Source: Phoronis australis
Taxonomy: Eukaryota > Phoronida > Phoronidae
Length of the DNA stretch: 64,000 nt
Direction of reading: 5' to 3'
Assembly: GCA_002633005.1 (NCBI GenBank)
Contig: NMRA01000735.1
Location: 2,173-66,172 of the forward strand
The position numbers and the translations under genes are program-made. This document shows, piece by piece, positions 11,470 to 22,489 of the stretch; the first letter of the stretch is position 1; each line of letters begins with the position of its first letter. Under the pieces are notes generated by a model. That model had not been told where the DNA came from and did no database searches. It worked only from the letters and a program-made list of their open reading frames with translations.

Positions 11470-12260
11470 ACTACCGTTGTGCCCCCTAGTGGCAATTTAT
11501 TTTTTACATTTACCTCTGTCTCTTTAAAGGTCGTCAACGGATTTTGTGAAACTTGGCATATTGGCATCTGTAAGTAGGATGATGTTATATTCCTGTTTTC
11601 GGAAGGAGTCAAGGTATTTTGCGCCACCTTATGACCATTTTTACTGGGTTTTTTGGCATCTGCCTCTCTATCAACGAAACTGCTATTAAAGATGATTGTA
11701 GAAATTGGCATGTATGTTCTTACTATGAAGAGAAAGCCTGACGATGATTTTCGGATTACTTTGGCTACTGTGGCACCTCCTAGTGGCAGTTCATTGGAGA
11801 CATGATGCTATCTCCCTGTTTTCCGAATTATTTGAGGCATTTTGCGCCACCTAGTGACCATTTATGTTTTTTTTGGCATCCGCTCCTCTATCAACCAAAC
11901 CATTCTATGGATTATTGTGAAAATTGATATATCTGTTCTTAGTATAGAAAGTACGGCTGACGATGACGACTGACTGCTGTGGCGCCTCCTAGCTTTTTTG
12001 CGCCTATAGCTGTATGTCCTAAGCCTACTGCAGGATATTTATTAAATTTAGAAAGTGTATTCATGTCATTTTGAGAACAGATATTAACAACTTACAGTTG
12101 CATTGCCCCCTAGTGACCATTCCATTTTTTCCGGTCTTCCTTTGTTTCTCTGAAGTTTCTAGACAGATTTTTATGGAAATTGGTAAATACTTCCTATTAA
12201 AGAAACGATGTTTCTGTTTTCGGATGGACTTGACATGTTTTGCACCATCTGGTGGCCATT
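11470..12260. repeat. Degenerate tandem array, about 135-bp unit
   Basis: A GCGCCACCTAGTGGCC-type core recurs at about 11481, 11621, 11772, 11844, 11981, 12105 and 12242, mostly 123-153 bp apart with one 72-bp step. Between cores, TTTTTGGCATCTG, CTGTTTTCGGA and AAATTGG stretches also recur. The units have diverged well. The core at 11481-11492, read on the minus strand, is CCACTAGGGGGC, which fits the known vertebrate and insect CTCF core; other units fit it less well. Confidence 0.7.
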
Positions 12261-12504
12261 TTTATGATACAAATAGACGTCTCAAGAACTATGATGTTTG
12301 CGATGCCCAATTGCTTCAAAATTTTTCGTCTGATATTTTTTGTAGAATGCTATTATCAGGGCTGCTTAACTGGAAGTTGTATTCAAAATTGCCGCCCTGA
12401 CTTAGTTTCATTATTTTTCTTTAGTCCTGGGGTGCAACAACGGGAAAAGGAAATAACGTGATTTTTTTCATGTGAAGTCTCGCTCGTCAATCACCTTCCG
12501 GCGG

Positions 12505-13040
12505 TGCGTTCTATATTAATATAGTGGGCTTCGCTCATAGGCTGCCTTCCGGAGGGGATCCTATATAAATATCGGGGGCCGCAATCTCTGGCCGCCTTTC
12601 GGCGAGGCCGCCTATACTATTATAGGGGAACTCGCTGAAAGGCAGTCGGAAAGCGGAGCCCTTTATATTAATGTAGAGGGCCTCGCCTGAAGGCGGCCAG
12701 AAAGCGGACCTTCTATATTAATATAGAGGGCCTCACTCATCAGCCGTCCTCCGGCGGGGCCCCTCTATATTAATATAGAGGCCCCGATCTCCGACTGCCT
12801 TTTGGCGAGGCTGCCTATATTTTTATAGGAGGCCTCCCCAACAGGATGTCGGAGAGCAGGCCTTCCTATATTAATATAGAGAGCCCCGCTCATTGGCCAC
12901 CTTTTGGCGGGCCATCTATATGAATATATATAGCCCCGCTCGTTGGACACCTTTCTGCGGTGGAACTGTATAATATAGGTGAGCCCCGCTCTGCGGCCGC
13001 CTTTTGGAGAGGCCCAAATATGTTTATATAGAGGGCCTCG
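12505..13040. repeat. Right AT-palindrome array (11 units, about 50 bp)
   Basis: Palindromic cores like CTATATTAATATAG start at 12511, 12561, 12612, 12662, 12713, 12765, 12815, 12866, 12916, 12966 and 13016. Nearly all spacings are 50-52 bp. The cores are flanked by GGGCC/GCCCC arms, so each unit can fold into a long hairpin. Linkers contain GGC(G/C)GCC and CCTCGC words. The array lies just inside the right terminal inverted repeat and is the counterpart of the four-unit array at 4684-4850. Confidence 0.9.
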
Positions 13041-13041
13041 C

Positions 13042-13120
13042 TTTTGAGGCCTGAAATTCAATTTTTTTTTGCCTATGTCATTTTAATAAGAATAAGTCAT
13101 TCTAAATTATGAGCTGTTCG
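13042..13120. repeat. Right terminal inverted repeat
   Basis: This is the reverse complement of 4599-4680. It contains TTTTGAGGCCTGAAATTCAA, TGCCTATGTCATTTTAATAA and AGCTGTTCG. Confidence 0.85.
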
Positions 13121-13562
13121 TATCTACCACGTCGGGATAATTTTGCAGAAAGTTCCAGAAGATCTAAAACGTTCCATATACAGTAGTTGTTCAACAGGGT
13201 GAGTCCATGGTAATCGCGGAAGCCGGAAATGTCCCAATCGTTCTGATCGTGTTAACGTTTAAAATGATGAACAGATGTTTCTTAAAAATGACAATAAATG
13301 ATCAAACTAACGTCTCCTCAATTCCTAGACCACGGCATCTAATATCCAAAATCATACTCGAATTAGACTTGGACTGAGAACTAAGATCAAGAAGTCGTTT
13401 GCGTTTAAGGAGAGTAGTCGAGTTCCAACATTGGATAGCTCTATGGAGGTAACTGTGCAATGGTCCCGAATTATCTTTCATCATCTTGCAACCGCCCAAC
13501 TGCTGTTGAATAAGCTGCCACTAGATTCTGCACCATACGGTAGTCTAAGTGGTGTCATACCA
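13121..13562. repeat. Segmental duplication, left copy, block 2
   Basis: The block aligns with about 45538-45965. Anchors are TACCACGTCGGGA-AAT, AACGTTTAAA-TGATGAACA, GTCCCGAAT-A and ATCATCTTG-AA-CGCC. It continues block 1, interrupted only by the foldback-like element. No conserved reading frame was seen. Confidence 0.8.
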
Positions 13563-13706
13563 GGATAGGGTTCAGTAGCTATTTCGTAGCTAGAACAATT
13601 TCGAAAAAAATCATGCGTTTTCATTTAAAATACTCGACAATATCTCTCGTGATGTCGCTAATTACTGGTTTTCCTTAGTGGCCCTGATGTTATTGAACCC
13701 TACCCA
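13563..13706 (-). mobile_element. Miniature transposon, GTTCAGTARC family, copy 1
   Basis: The inverted ends are GGATAGGGTTCAGTAGC on the left and the reverse complement of GGGTAGGGTTCAATAAC on the right. The interior (ATCATGCGTTTTCATTTAAAA...) matches 45968-46099 at the syntenic place, so this copy predates the duplication. Related copies occur at 24640-24796, 43646-43784 and about 63055-63180. Confidence 0.65.
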
Positions 13707-15725
13707 GTATTAAAAAAGTAGAAATGGTACCATTCAATAGCATGCCCAAGGGTTGCAAGGATATTGGGTTGACTAAAATGCCATAATAGGCCCTGGCAGA
13801 TGTGTATTAGAATTGATGGCGTTACACGGAATGCGTGTAGTTTTACATTTTAGAATGTACGTAATATACTCTAAAGTGGTGCGTGATTTTTTCCAGCCCA
13901 ACTCTACAGTGACGCGGTAGTACCGCTTTGATTGACCGGGTTGATTGCAATCATGGGGTCTAGGGAGCTGGCTGCTACCCAAAACCGCACCACTTGCAAC
14001 TAAGGATGAGGTGACTTCTCCTAATTTCTCATGCAATCTTGTTACTTAAGTTTGCATAACTTTTGGAACACAAATTGCCAAAATTGTTGGGTAATGGGTG
14101 ATAATTTTAAACGTTGGGGTGCAGTTTTCAAAAAACATTTAGTCGCAGCTCAGAACAAATTATACTATTTTTGATTTTGTATAGTTATATACGTACCTAT
14201 TTATAACACTTGCAGACTGACGATTCGCAACGGCCTCTATTTTTGCCGTTAACACGGCAACCTATATCGCAACCAAAACCCCAACATCTGCGGCCTCTTT
14301 CCAGTGCAACTGAAAGAGAGGGGTATTATTCAGTTGTAAAATACAGCCGAACTTTATTCTCACCATTCTAACGGTAGACCAGTGCAGCTTCAGCCCGGGG
14401 CCGAGATTTGGAGCGAGGGGGTTGAGGTTGAAACGACACAAGCACCAAATAGAAAAAGTCGGAAATATAACACTTGTTGCTGCTTAAGAAGTGTTGGTGA
14501 GGGTGTGTGTTCGGGAGGTCGAGTGTGCATGTGACGGGAAGAAAAGACTGGCGAACGTGGAACTGAATGAGAACTGGTTATTATCAATGAAAGCATCCTT
14601 GTAGTTCGTGAGGCATACACGTTGTCTACCAACGTGTTGAAGGTTTGGTTGATAGCTTCTGAATTTGCTTCTGTTGTCGTTAATGCAATACATTTCCATA
14701 AAAAAACTGTTGAAAAAAGTCGATTGACGACTACGCTGATGACGGATGCTTTTGAACGTTTTGCAATTTTAAAATAAGTTTTAAAACTTCACGATTTTCT
14801 ACATTAAACGCATTCGGGAGTAGGCAGGATAGTAGTTCCTCGTGAAGAATGCTCAAGAGTGGAAAGACGAACAATCCGAAATGGGTAGGATGTTGCGAGT
14901 ACTATGCAGTATGGCAATATGATTACCGCTGACTAGTCTCAAGTACTATGCAGTATGGCAATATGATGACGTTTTCGATTCGTGGTGTATATAGTGTACG
15001 TAGATGGAGACGATGTATTTGGTAGTTGAACGCTTACAGTGTACATTGTAGCACCACGAAGTAGCTTTCTAAACTTTGTACAGTGTGCAATAATAGTATC
15101 AGTTCTGATTGTATTTTCTTGAGCATTCTGTGCCAAGTTTGAATTTCGACCTTTGAAATCAAGCTGATTCACAGTGAGCGCTACTAGTTTAAGTAATTGT
15201 TTACCTTGTGACTTCCGCATTCAATGAATTGCTAGAAAATTGATTTATTTTTAGTACTCAAGTCGAACGAGTCGTGAACTTACACCAGTGAACACGTCCT
15301 GCTTCTTTGCTCAGAATGTCGACCATAGGTATTAATTTTGGCTTAGATTACCGGATCATCAATTTGTCTTTAATTGAAGATGGCTTTAAAGCCAATAGTT
15401 TTTGATTAGGCGAACAAGCGGCCAATAAAAACTACCTGTGATAATTGGTCATTTGTTATCAAATTTTAATATCATGTGCATACACTTACCGTAGAGTTGC
15501 TTATTTTTATTCCTTCTTAAACCCGTGCTCTTTCAGTCACCGAAAACTGGCGCTTGGATCTGCTTAATCACCAGTCCAAGAAACCACTTTTGATATAACG
15601 GAACGAGTTCATTGATTCTCCCTTTTTCAGCAACCAATCCCCCACTTAAGGTAAATACACCGTATAAGGAAAGTATATACTCATAAATTTACAATCTGAT
15701 AAAAAATTGCTAATTCCTGTACCGT
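13707..15725. repeat. Segmental duplication, left copy, block 3
   Basis: The block aligns with about 46100-47975. Anchors include ACGGTAGTACCGCT near 13915, GCAGTTTTCAAAAAAC near 14120, CGATTC(G/T)TGGTGTA near 14970, GAAATCAAGCTGATT near 15155 and TCTTTAATTGAAGATGGCTT near 15368. Frames are not conserved across the copies in the parts I translated, so it looks non-coding. Confidence 0.8.
14898..14967. repeat. 26-bp direct repeat
   Basis: The 26 bases starting AGTACTATGCAG at 14898-14923 recur exactly at 14942-14967, 44 bp apart. The right duplication copy has only one related stretch, so this is a recent local duplication in the left copy. Confidence 0.9.
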
Positions 15726-17235
15726 ACGTTCATAAGATTTATTTGGTTAATTAGAAGGCAGACTCGTTTTTCGATTATTGCCTTTCTCCATTTTTTTCCT
15801 CGCCTGAGTTTGTTACTCAAGGATTGGGGCCTGTTTTGATACCAAGGACTTTCTCGGTATTCAAAGCAATCCTAGGCCTGCATCACATACGTGTAGTCAG
15901 TGTTATTGTTTTATTGATGTGTGTTCCTTGATGTGGAGAGGGAGTTTGTGAATATACATGTACCTGCTTTCTTTACATTAGGATTACGTGCATGTATTCA
16001 TCAGTGTAGAGACAGTGGCCCTACTATGAAGCGATCACCAAGCCTACATGTATCTTGTTTAGAATGCTCTTAAAAGCTATTAATGGTGACTATAATGTCA
16101 ATGATTTGTAGAGGATTGAGATCCCTAGAAAACCGAAAGGATGTCTTTGGTCGCAATGCTTTTGGCTTTCAAACTTGAAGAATCTACTGCCCTACTTGCA
16201 CAAAAGCACGGAAAATCCAGACGAGCTCACGACCCAATTCATTGGTCCTGCAAGTCAACGGCTGTTCTATGTTCATAAAAAGTTGAGCTTGTGTGGACTG
16301 GGTCGAGTGGTTCGTAGGTGTGGGTCGAGCAGGTCGAGGGGCGCAGGGCTGGAGGAGGTCGAGGGCATTTCAGAACAATTACCTTTAAAGGCGTATTGAA
16401 ACATTAGTACTTACAATGTATCTTACAACAGAACTTTTTGAGCAAGCTCAGGAAGAGTTGCTGAAACTAACGCGTGAATTAGAAATATTCCAGGCGAATA
16501 TATTAAAAGGACAGAGGCAACAAAATATTCTTGTGATAAGGAAAAAAATACACCAGAACAGAAACAAGGATTGTTACTCTATCTGGCAGGTCAGTAACGG
16601 CCCAGGAGGAACTACGTGACGGAATTAAAAGATATTTCGAACATCTAAGAGTGATCAAGTTTCTCCAAACATAATACGTGTTCACTGTATAGCAAAACTA
16701 ACAAAAATTTAAAAAGATTTTTTGTCATAAAAATTTCATTGGCACAACTGGAAAATGTTTTAAAATTGATAAAAAACAATTAAAGTCCTGGGATTGACTG
16801 TTCCATGGTGGAGTTTTTTAAGTTATTCTGAAAAGAGCTGGGACTTCTTCTTCGTTCACTTAACCACAGATTTACATGTACATTGTGTAGCAAAGTTGAA
16901 TCCTTATTCTCCGTATCCTTTTATTTTGGGCGCCAAAATTCTAGGAATACATTTTAGGGAAATTACGCAGCAAAATTGGGGCACTTGTAAACTAAAGTAA
17001 ACGACGACCGAACTTATCACAGCAGAGGTAGAACTATGACAGACTCGGCAGCTCTCAAAGTTAGACTACATGAACAGAAATTGGTGCAAAATTCTTGCCT
17101 CCCAAAATTTCCTTCCGGAGTTTAGGACGAATAAATGTTTAAATTACAAATGCTGTAATTAACTGAAAATATATCTGGGATAATCATGGAACCTTATTTT
17201 TGCTAAAGATGACATAAAGAAAGGTTGCTTTCGCC
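15726..17235. other. No gene seen; downstream side of secreted-peptide exon
   Basis: The region does not align with the equivalent right-copy interval (47976-49790). It should hold part of the intron, and perhaps later exons, of the minus-strand gene whose first coding exon ends at 17400. I tested minus-strand AG acceptors by reading phase-1 continuations near 16985-17180 and each ran into a stop within about a dozen codons. A GTCGAG-rich repeat stretch lies near 16300-16370. Confidence 0.4.
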
Positions 17236-17399
17236 TTTAATTCACGTCACGTGCTAGACCAGTAGTCAGCTCCACGGACATATACAAACTTCGCAAAAAC
17301 GTAAAATATCGCGAGACATCGCTGGGCCTTACAAGCACTGCACGTAATTCCTTTAGCTTTACTTGCAATACCCAGGGCACTCCCAGTTATTGTTCTTAC

Positions 17400-17481
17400 C
17401 CTCTTCTTCGCTTTCTACCGACAACGCCTGGAGGCAGCCCACAGCCAGCATCAATACAACGAATACCGCGACGCACTTCAT
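17400..17481 (-). CDS. First coding exon of small secreted protein, left paralogue
   Basis: On the minus strand an ATG at 17481-17479 opens 27 codons plus one base, ending at a GGTAAGA splice donor (intron starts at 17399). The peptide begins MKC, has a hydrophobic core VAVFVVLMLAV, a likely signal-peptidase site after GCLQA, and then an acidic stretch VESEEE. This is the classic layout of a secreted or venom/defence-type small protein gene: signal peptide exon, then a phase-1 intron. The paralogous exon at 49912-49993 has the same 82-nt length, start, phase and donor, with about 70 of 82 bases identical by my count, which is more than the flanks. A TATA-like element lies upstream. Later exons were not found, so the mature product is unknown. 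It could be a pseudogene remnant, but equal length and intact donors in both copies argue for selection. Confidence 0.65.
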
Positions 17482-17531
17482 GACTTCTAGTTTTCTGTAA
17501 TTCAATATTACATGAAGTTACGGAGATTCAA

Positions 17532-17543
17532 GTATATAAAAAG
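17532..17543 (-). promoter_or_regulatory. TATA-like box upstream of the secreted-peptide exon
   Basis: Read on the minus strand the sequence is TTTTTATATACT, about 55 bases before the ATG, which would place transcription start near 17505-17510 and leave a leader of some 25-30 bases. The right paralogue has only TTATTTATTT at the same place. In both copies GAATTACAG precedes the exon start; this could instead be a splice acceptor, in which case the true promoter is farther upstream. Confidence 0.4.
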
Positions 17544-18570
17544 AGAAACGAGCACACCATGTGTCCCCTGGATTGCCTGTGTATCACAATTTCTGCAGCG
17601 CAATCACTTCTAGGTACAGTTAATAAGTCATATGCACACATCTTTTTCAGAACTGCCCAACTCCATCTTTTGAATTGTGGATTTTAAGAAAATCTTGTAA
17701 CTAAACATCCAGCAGTTATTTTTGTATTGAGTTGCCATGCAACGGCAAACAAAGTCAAAGATTTTTTTTGATTTATCTGTTTGCTTTGTTTCTTTACATA
17801 TCAAAGTCGACTTATCCAGTTCAATTTTTGAGCAAATCCTATATAAACCTGGTGATGCATGGTAAACTTTGATGTAGGTTGAAATTCGGACAATCACTGC
17901 CCGATATCAAGATTATGCAACATGATGTATGCCAATCTAAAATAACCCTTTAGCATGTTTGTATTCCTGTGCCTTTTGACGTAGGTAGAAGATATTTCTA
18001 CAGGTGATAACAATAGTCCCGATTGGTGAAAGCCCATAGAAACTCGGAATGTCCATATCATTGGAATGCTAATAGGCAGCGGCTGGGGTGGGGTTACGTT
18101 TTATAAGGTTTTCTTAACAGGAATAATATGAAAGTATCTAATAAAATCTGATGACTTTGCACAATTGAAATCTAATGTTGTTCATTAAGGAAACTGACAC
18201 TGAATGTATCGGATACAAACGATGTAGTCTTCACATCGTCACTTCTGCATTGCATCAACTGAAAAATTGGCAACCGAGACACTACAGTGAACTAGGTTCC
18301 TGTTATTACAACGACAGCGCTACTGTCGAGTAAATTAGGTGCCCCCACGACGACACGACGAAGATTGTCAGTTCTGCAATGCATCAGCAGAATAACAGAC
18401 AATCGAGAAACTACAATATACTGGGTTTTCGTTTTCAAAACCACAAGTAAACAATGGACACACACTCTTCTATTGTTTAACACGATACGACTAGACGCGT
18501 TCGTAACCCGGTACCGTTTTATGGGATAACTATGTTTAAGCGTGAGTCTCGTTTAACTCGATGTATACAT
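17544..18570. repeat. Segmental duplication, left copy, block 4
   Basis: The block aligns with about 50100-51040. Anchors are TTGCCTGTGTA-CACAA, TCTAGGTACAGTTAA, GAATTGTGGATTT and ATTGAGTTGCCATG. The 17575-17640 part, 100-160 bases upstream of the secreted-peptide exon, is among the better conserved stretches and could hold promoter sequence for it. Confidence 0.75.
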
Positions 18571-18936
18571 GTAGGCCATAGTCCCAGCTCCCCTATCTTT
18601 CACCTCCGTGGCCAGTTTCTGAGGACAATGGGAACTTTGCGCTAAACCCATCTACAGATGTTCAAAAGTCAATTTCAAAAAAGTTCCCAAGAATGCACTT
18701 ACACGTGTAGATAGAATTTTGATTGAAAAGTTGGAAAAATATAACCTCCAATAATGTGTCAGTCACCAGGTGTCAGTGTAAAATGATCCGAACAACCAAT
18801 AAAATTCCAGAAAAATATTGTGTCTATACCTTTCCCCTTCAAAAGTCGTCTTTTTGGCATGGAAAAATTCATCAGAGGACAGTCAGCTGATGTTGTCGTG
18901 CTGGCTTAGCTAGCTCGTTTACTGCTACTTACTACA

Positions 18937-19419
18937 TTGGATAGCATTAATTCTTGGATGGGTGTGCAAGTAATACATGTAGGCAATTACCAAGGACCAA
19001 GGCTGAAAACCAGCAGTTGGGAATTGAGGAAAGCCAAATCAAGTGGCCACGAGTGTCATCCTACTGAAACATTTCTTGGCAGATCCCTGAAACCATGCAT
19101 TATTGAACGAGTGTGCAACTTCACAATAGACTGGAAGCTGTCTGCCCCTTGCAGCGTTCATGTGTCAGGTTCTGCTCAAATTTTTGAGCTGGAATTTTCA
19201 GATATTACCTGGTCTAAGGCTACTGCAAACAATTGTATCAACATTGAGTGCAAGAGAAGTATCATTGCTGATAAGTTTCTCAGCTTCTGTGAAATAACAG
19301 AGCTGTTGTCATGCGCGCACCCAAGGGGTGGGAGGCTCGGGGGCTTGAACGAGCCTCCTACATTTGGTAAAGTGGGTAAAAAGGTCAGCCTCAGAGAAAC
19401 AAAAACTCCGAAACAGTAG
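18937..19419 (+). other. 160-codon open frame, origin unknown
   Basis: The frame encodes 160 residues with several cysteines and no signal peptide or domain I recognise. It lies at the start of the 18.57-22.48 kb island that is absent from the right duplication copy and holds other transposon relics. A relic of the same transposon as at 20.3-22.0 kb is possible. The last 30 codons run into a GAGGCTCGGGGG/CGAGCCTCC hairpin and look non-coding. Confidence 0.2.
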
Positions 19420-19499
19420 AAAACGAGACAAAAGTTCACTAAAAAGGCAGGAACTATCAAAATTCGGCGAACGCACAATTTGTAGCTCTGAAGTACCCG

Positions 19500-20270
19500 T
19501 TGAATGTTAATAAATGTCCACATTCTCAAAAACTCGAGCCCCCCATTTTGGAATATTGTTCTCTGATTGAGTCTATTAGGTCGTTTCTGAGGAGAACACC
19601 GTTACAAATGCAGTTAATTAAGATATATGGACCAATAATACCTTTTAATATCCGTAATTTTTTAAACTGCACATCAATATGTAAAATGATATATGAAAGT
19701 GTCTGCCACAACAACATTTTGCCTATTGCCCCAAAAAAATTTCAAAAAGAAGGTTATAACTTTCGAAGTGATGACTGGAAAAAATTATATTCACTGTCTT
19801 TTAAAACTACTTATGATTTCAAGTTACGTACACTGCAGTTTAAACTATTACATAGAATACTTGTAACCAACTCTTTTCTTAGAAAAATTAACCTGGTGAA
19901 CTCTGATGTATGTACTTTCTGTCATTCACAAAGTGAAATAGTGGATCACATCTTTTTCGAATGCAATAATATAAAAACATTGATAGGAGAATTACGCATT
20001 TGGGTGTTGTTGGTAAAAGGTATGAATATGGTTATTGACAAAAAACAATGTTTTTTGGGATGCCAATAAGTAATGAAAATAAAGTTTTAAATTGGATACT
20101 ATGCTATCCAGGTGTAAAAAAATAATCCCCAGTTTCTGTCAGTTCCTTAAGATATTAGAAAGAGAATTTTATATTCAAAGAAGGATTTTATTAAATAATG
20201 GTAATTTAGATGAATACCATGCAACCTTGAGAAACTGGTTAACCATAACTTTTGCCTGACAACATCCTAC
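19500..20270 (+). pseudogene. 3' end of L1/Tx1-like LINE ORF2
   Basis: An open frame of about 189 codons shows the C-terminal part of an L1/Tx1-type retrotransposon protein. It has an LQFKLLHRILVTNSFL helix region followed by a zinc-knuckle-like CTFCHSQSEIVDHIFFEC (C-x2-C...H...C) near 19905-19965. This C-terminal CCHC-type motif after the RT is a known feature of L1-clade ORF2. Similarity continues past the frame's end to about 20260, so a frameshift or stop breaks the tail. Endonuclease and RT are absent, so this is a 5'-truncated fragment. It may belong to the same family as the longer element at 38780-41720, which lacks this part. Confidence 0.75.
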
Positions 20271-20348
20271 TAAAAGTAATTTGGGGGGGTGCGTGTGGCG
20301 TGTATGTTAAGGGTTAGAATGGCTTGATTTTTTTCTTACATATATGTA

Positions 20349-20705
20349 TTGCTGTTCTGTATACCAATAAAAAAAATTATGCTTGGTGCGCACTTCTATC
20401 ACAAGCAGTGTTACAGACACTTAACAAATATAACAAAAATTGAAGGAGCTCTTAAAAAAGAAGAAGATACCAAGCTGATGATGGAAGTTGTGTTGAGCCC
20501 TCGAGTAAATTATGGAGATTGTCACTGTCAGTTACATGTACATTTAACAGTGCTCAAAGAAATATACCGTATATGTCTTGCCATCACAATGAACCATTTG
20601 CCTCAAATCAAATTTCATCACACTGGAACTTCACAAACGAAAGAAAAGTTGAAAACCTATCCCAGTTCCAAACATTCAATTGTAAATAGGCCTAGCTATT
20701 CTTAA
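20349..20705 (+). pseudogene. Transposon protein relic, N-terminal zinc-site region
   Basis: The 118-codon frame contains HFYHKQCYRHLTNITKIEGA. A His-x3-Cys-Tyr-x-(F/L)-T-(N/D) pattern like this is known to me from the N-terminal part of the cysteine-rich transposon-associated proteins whose C-terminal part is found at 21.5-22.0 kb. The rest of the frame shows nothing specific. It is most simply read as the front of the same decayed transposon gene. Confidence 0.4.
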
Positions 20706-21224
20706 TTTAAAAAAGGTATCATTTATGATAAAAAATCTTTAGTTTACATCACAATACAAAAAATTTGCTTGATAAATTTGTATTAATATTCGTATCAATC
20801 TCAAATGTACTGGCAGTAGTTTTTACCTACATGTGAGTGATCAGCACTGCTTTTTATGAATTTCTAAGCTTATTTTGAGACCACTTTATGTAAAAATCAT
20901 GAGCAGTGCTTGGAATTTGAGAAATATAAAGATGGAAATATTGCCTGTGTTCTGTAATTTCATGGATTTTGAAAAGTCAAATGTTGCGCAGATTCCAGTA
21001 CCTCACGTTTTGAAGATTGTTGAATTGGAGTTTTTAGCGAAGAAAAATGTTCATTCTTCCAATTATATGCTATTTAAAACAGGATGTCAAATAAAATTTT
21101 AGCTCTACGGTAAAAAAGAATCAATTTCAAACAAAAACTATTGCCAACATGACCATTCCTCTATTTTTCAAAAGCTGAACTACTGCATTACGCATGATAA
21201 AAATGTTTCTATATTTTAAATTGT

Positions 21225-22027
21225 TTGAAGGCAGCTGCACAGTGCAATCAATGCTAGTAATGATGCTCATTTCTCTTAATGCTTATTTTCGCTGAGCACT
21301 TGGACAAAATGAAATTTCAGTTGTTGGCCATACTGTGTGCTAAGCTGAAGAGCATTTTGGTTATCTATTTCAGTTAAATAGGATTACTGTAACAAGGTGT
21401 AAAGATGAAACGGTGTTCAGGTTGTCAAAACTTTTTTTTTTATTTTGGGTAGGATGCAGGCTTGCAGATATTTTTTAAACTTTTTCTTTGCCATTAAAAT
21501 TGGGCTCAAAATTTGTGTTTCCTGGTTAACTCATGGAAGACATTGAACTGTTTGTATGCAAGCTGTACGGCGAATCATCAACAATTAACAAAGGGCGCCA
21601 CAACATATTTAGGTTGAAATCTGTGATCTGCCTTCTTATCATGATTATTTGCTGTTACATGCTAAAAGAGCAAACTACCCGTGTGCCATTCACAAACGAG
21701 CCTTGAAACAGCATGTCAGTACACCATTTCCAGTTGGTAATGGGTGGCTTTTGGAGCAGGTTAGACTGAAGCTCCACTGGATGATTCTGCCTTTAGCCCC
21801 AGAAAATGTCATGAAAAATGTTAATGGCCAGTGTAAAAGAAGTGGTTGTAGTAAAAATGTGCTCTTGTTTAAAGTCAGGCACGCCATGTTCTGTTGGGCG
21901 ACTGTCCAGACTTTGTGACAACGGTGTCTCAGTCAAAAAACAACTTTTGATGACAATAAGGATGATAAAAAAAAGTGATGACAGTGAATTTCTTTCAGTT
22001 GTGTTGGAATACATTGTTCATATGTAG
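21225..22027 (+). pseudogene. Cysteine-rich transposon protein relic, copy 2 (uninterrupted)
   Basis: This copy shows the family order in three reading frames: LFVCKLYGESS then GRHNIFRLKS near 21545-21620, LLHAKRANY then QHVSTPFPVGNGWLLE and HWM-LPLAPENVM near 21650-21820, and a cysteine-rich tail QCKRSGCSKN then CSCLKSGTPCSVG near 21820-21905. Frameshifts occur near 21645 and 21860. The cysteine tail resembles CxC-type metal-binding ends of a family of transposon-encoded proteins common in invertebrates (Kolobok-like; assignment from memory). The same sequence at 340-556 plus 2884-3400 is split by a LINE, so this copy is the empty site for it. Confidence 0.65.
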
Positions 22028-22489
22028 GTTGTGATATCAAATCTTTATCAAGTTCCATCCAAATGTTTAACAGTATTTGTTTGTGGCAGATCAGAATATA
22101 GTAGTATGTTTTCTGGCCAAAAGGCGGCGCTTCTAATATATATTTATTTTTCTCTTTTTTGAGCAATTTTCCACCTAATATCATGATATATATCACCTTC
22201 CTTGTTCAATAACTTCAAATGAACAAATCCCAATCAAATTATCATTCCGTTTTTGTCTAGTGTTGTGGGTTTTTGAAGATTGCTTTTCTGTGCTAAATTA
22301 TGCAAAAAGTCAGAATTTTGAGGTCAAATTTCTCAAAAACGTGCTTGGAAACTTTTTGGACTCTTAAAGTATAGTACTTAATGACCTTCAAAAGACCAAA
22401 ATTATCTTGCCCCCAAAAAGTGGCCATGGAATTTTCTTTGTAGGCTTCCTAAAGTCGAATGGACTATGGCCTAATGTACTTGTTAGTAT

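Larger units (their letters stand above)
4599..13120. mobile_element. 8.5-kb foldback-like element with inverted repeat arrays
   Basis: The two ends are inverted copies of each other. The left end starts CGAACAGCT and runs through TTAAAATGACTTATTCTTATT, AAAATGACATAGGCAAA and TTGAATTTCAGG. The right end has the reverse complement of all of these and finishes AGCTGTTCG at 13112-13120. Just inside the ends, both sides carry arrays of AT palindromes at a spacing of about 50 bp, four on the left and eleven on the right. Inverted ends made of short tandem repeats are the known hallmark of foldback elements (Drosophila FB, sea urchin TU). The right duplication copy reads straight through the insertion point at about 45531-45540, giving an empty site. 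No transposase is recognisable inside, so the element is probably non-autonomous or decayed. A target-site duplication could not be defined. Confidence 0.7.

Noticed and set aside
12505-13040. Regular 50-bp array as a CRISPR array
   Set aside because: The repeated part is a degenerate AT palindrome, the spacers resemble each other, and the setting is a eukaryotic transposon end.
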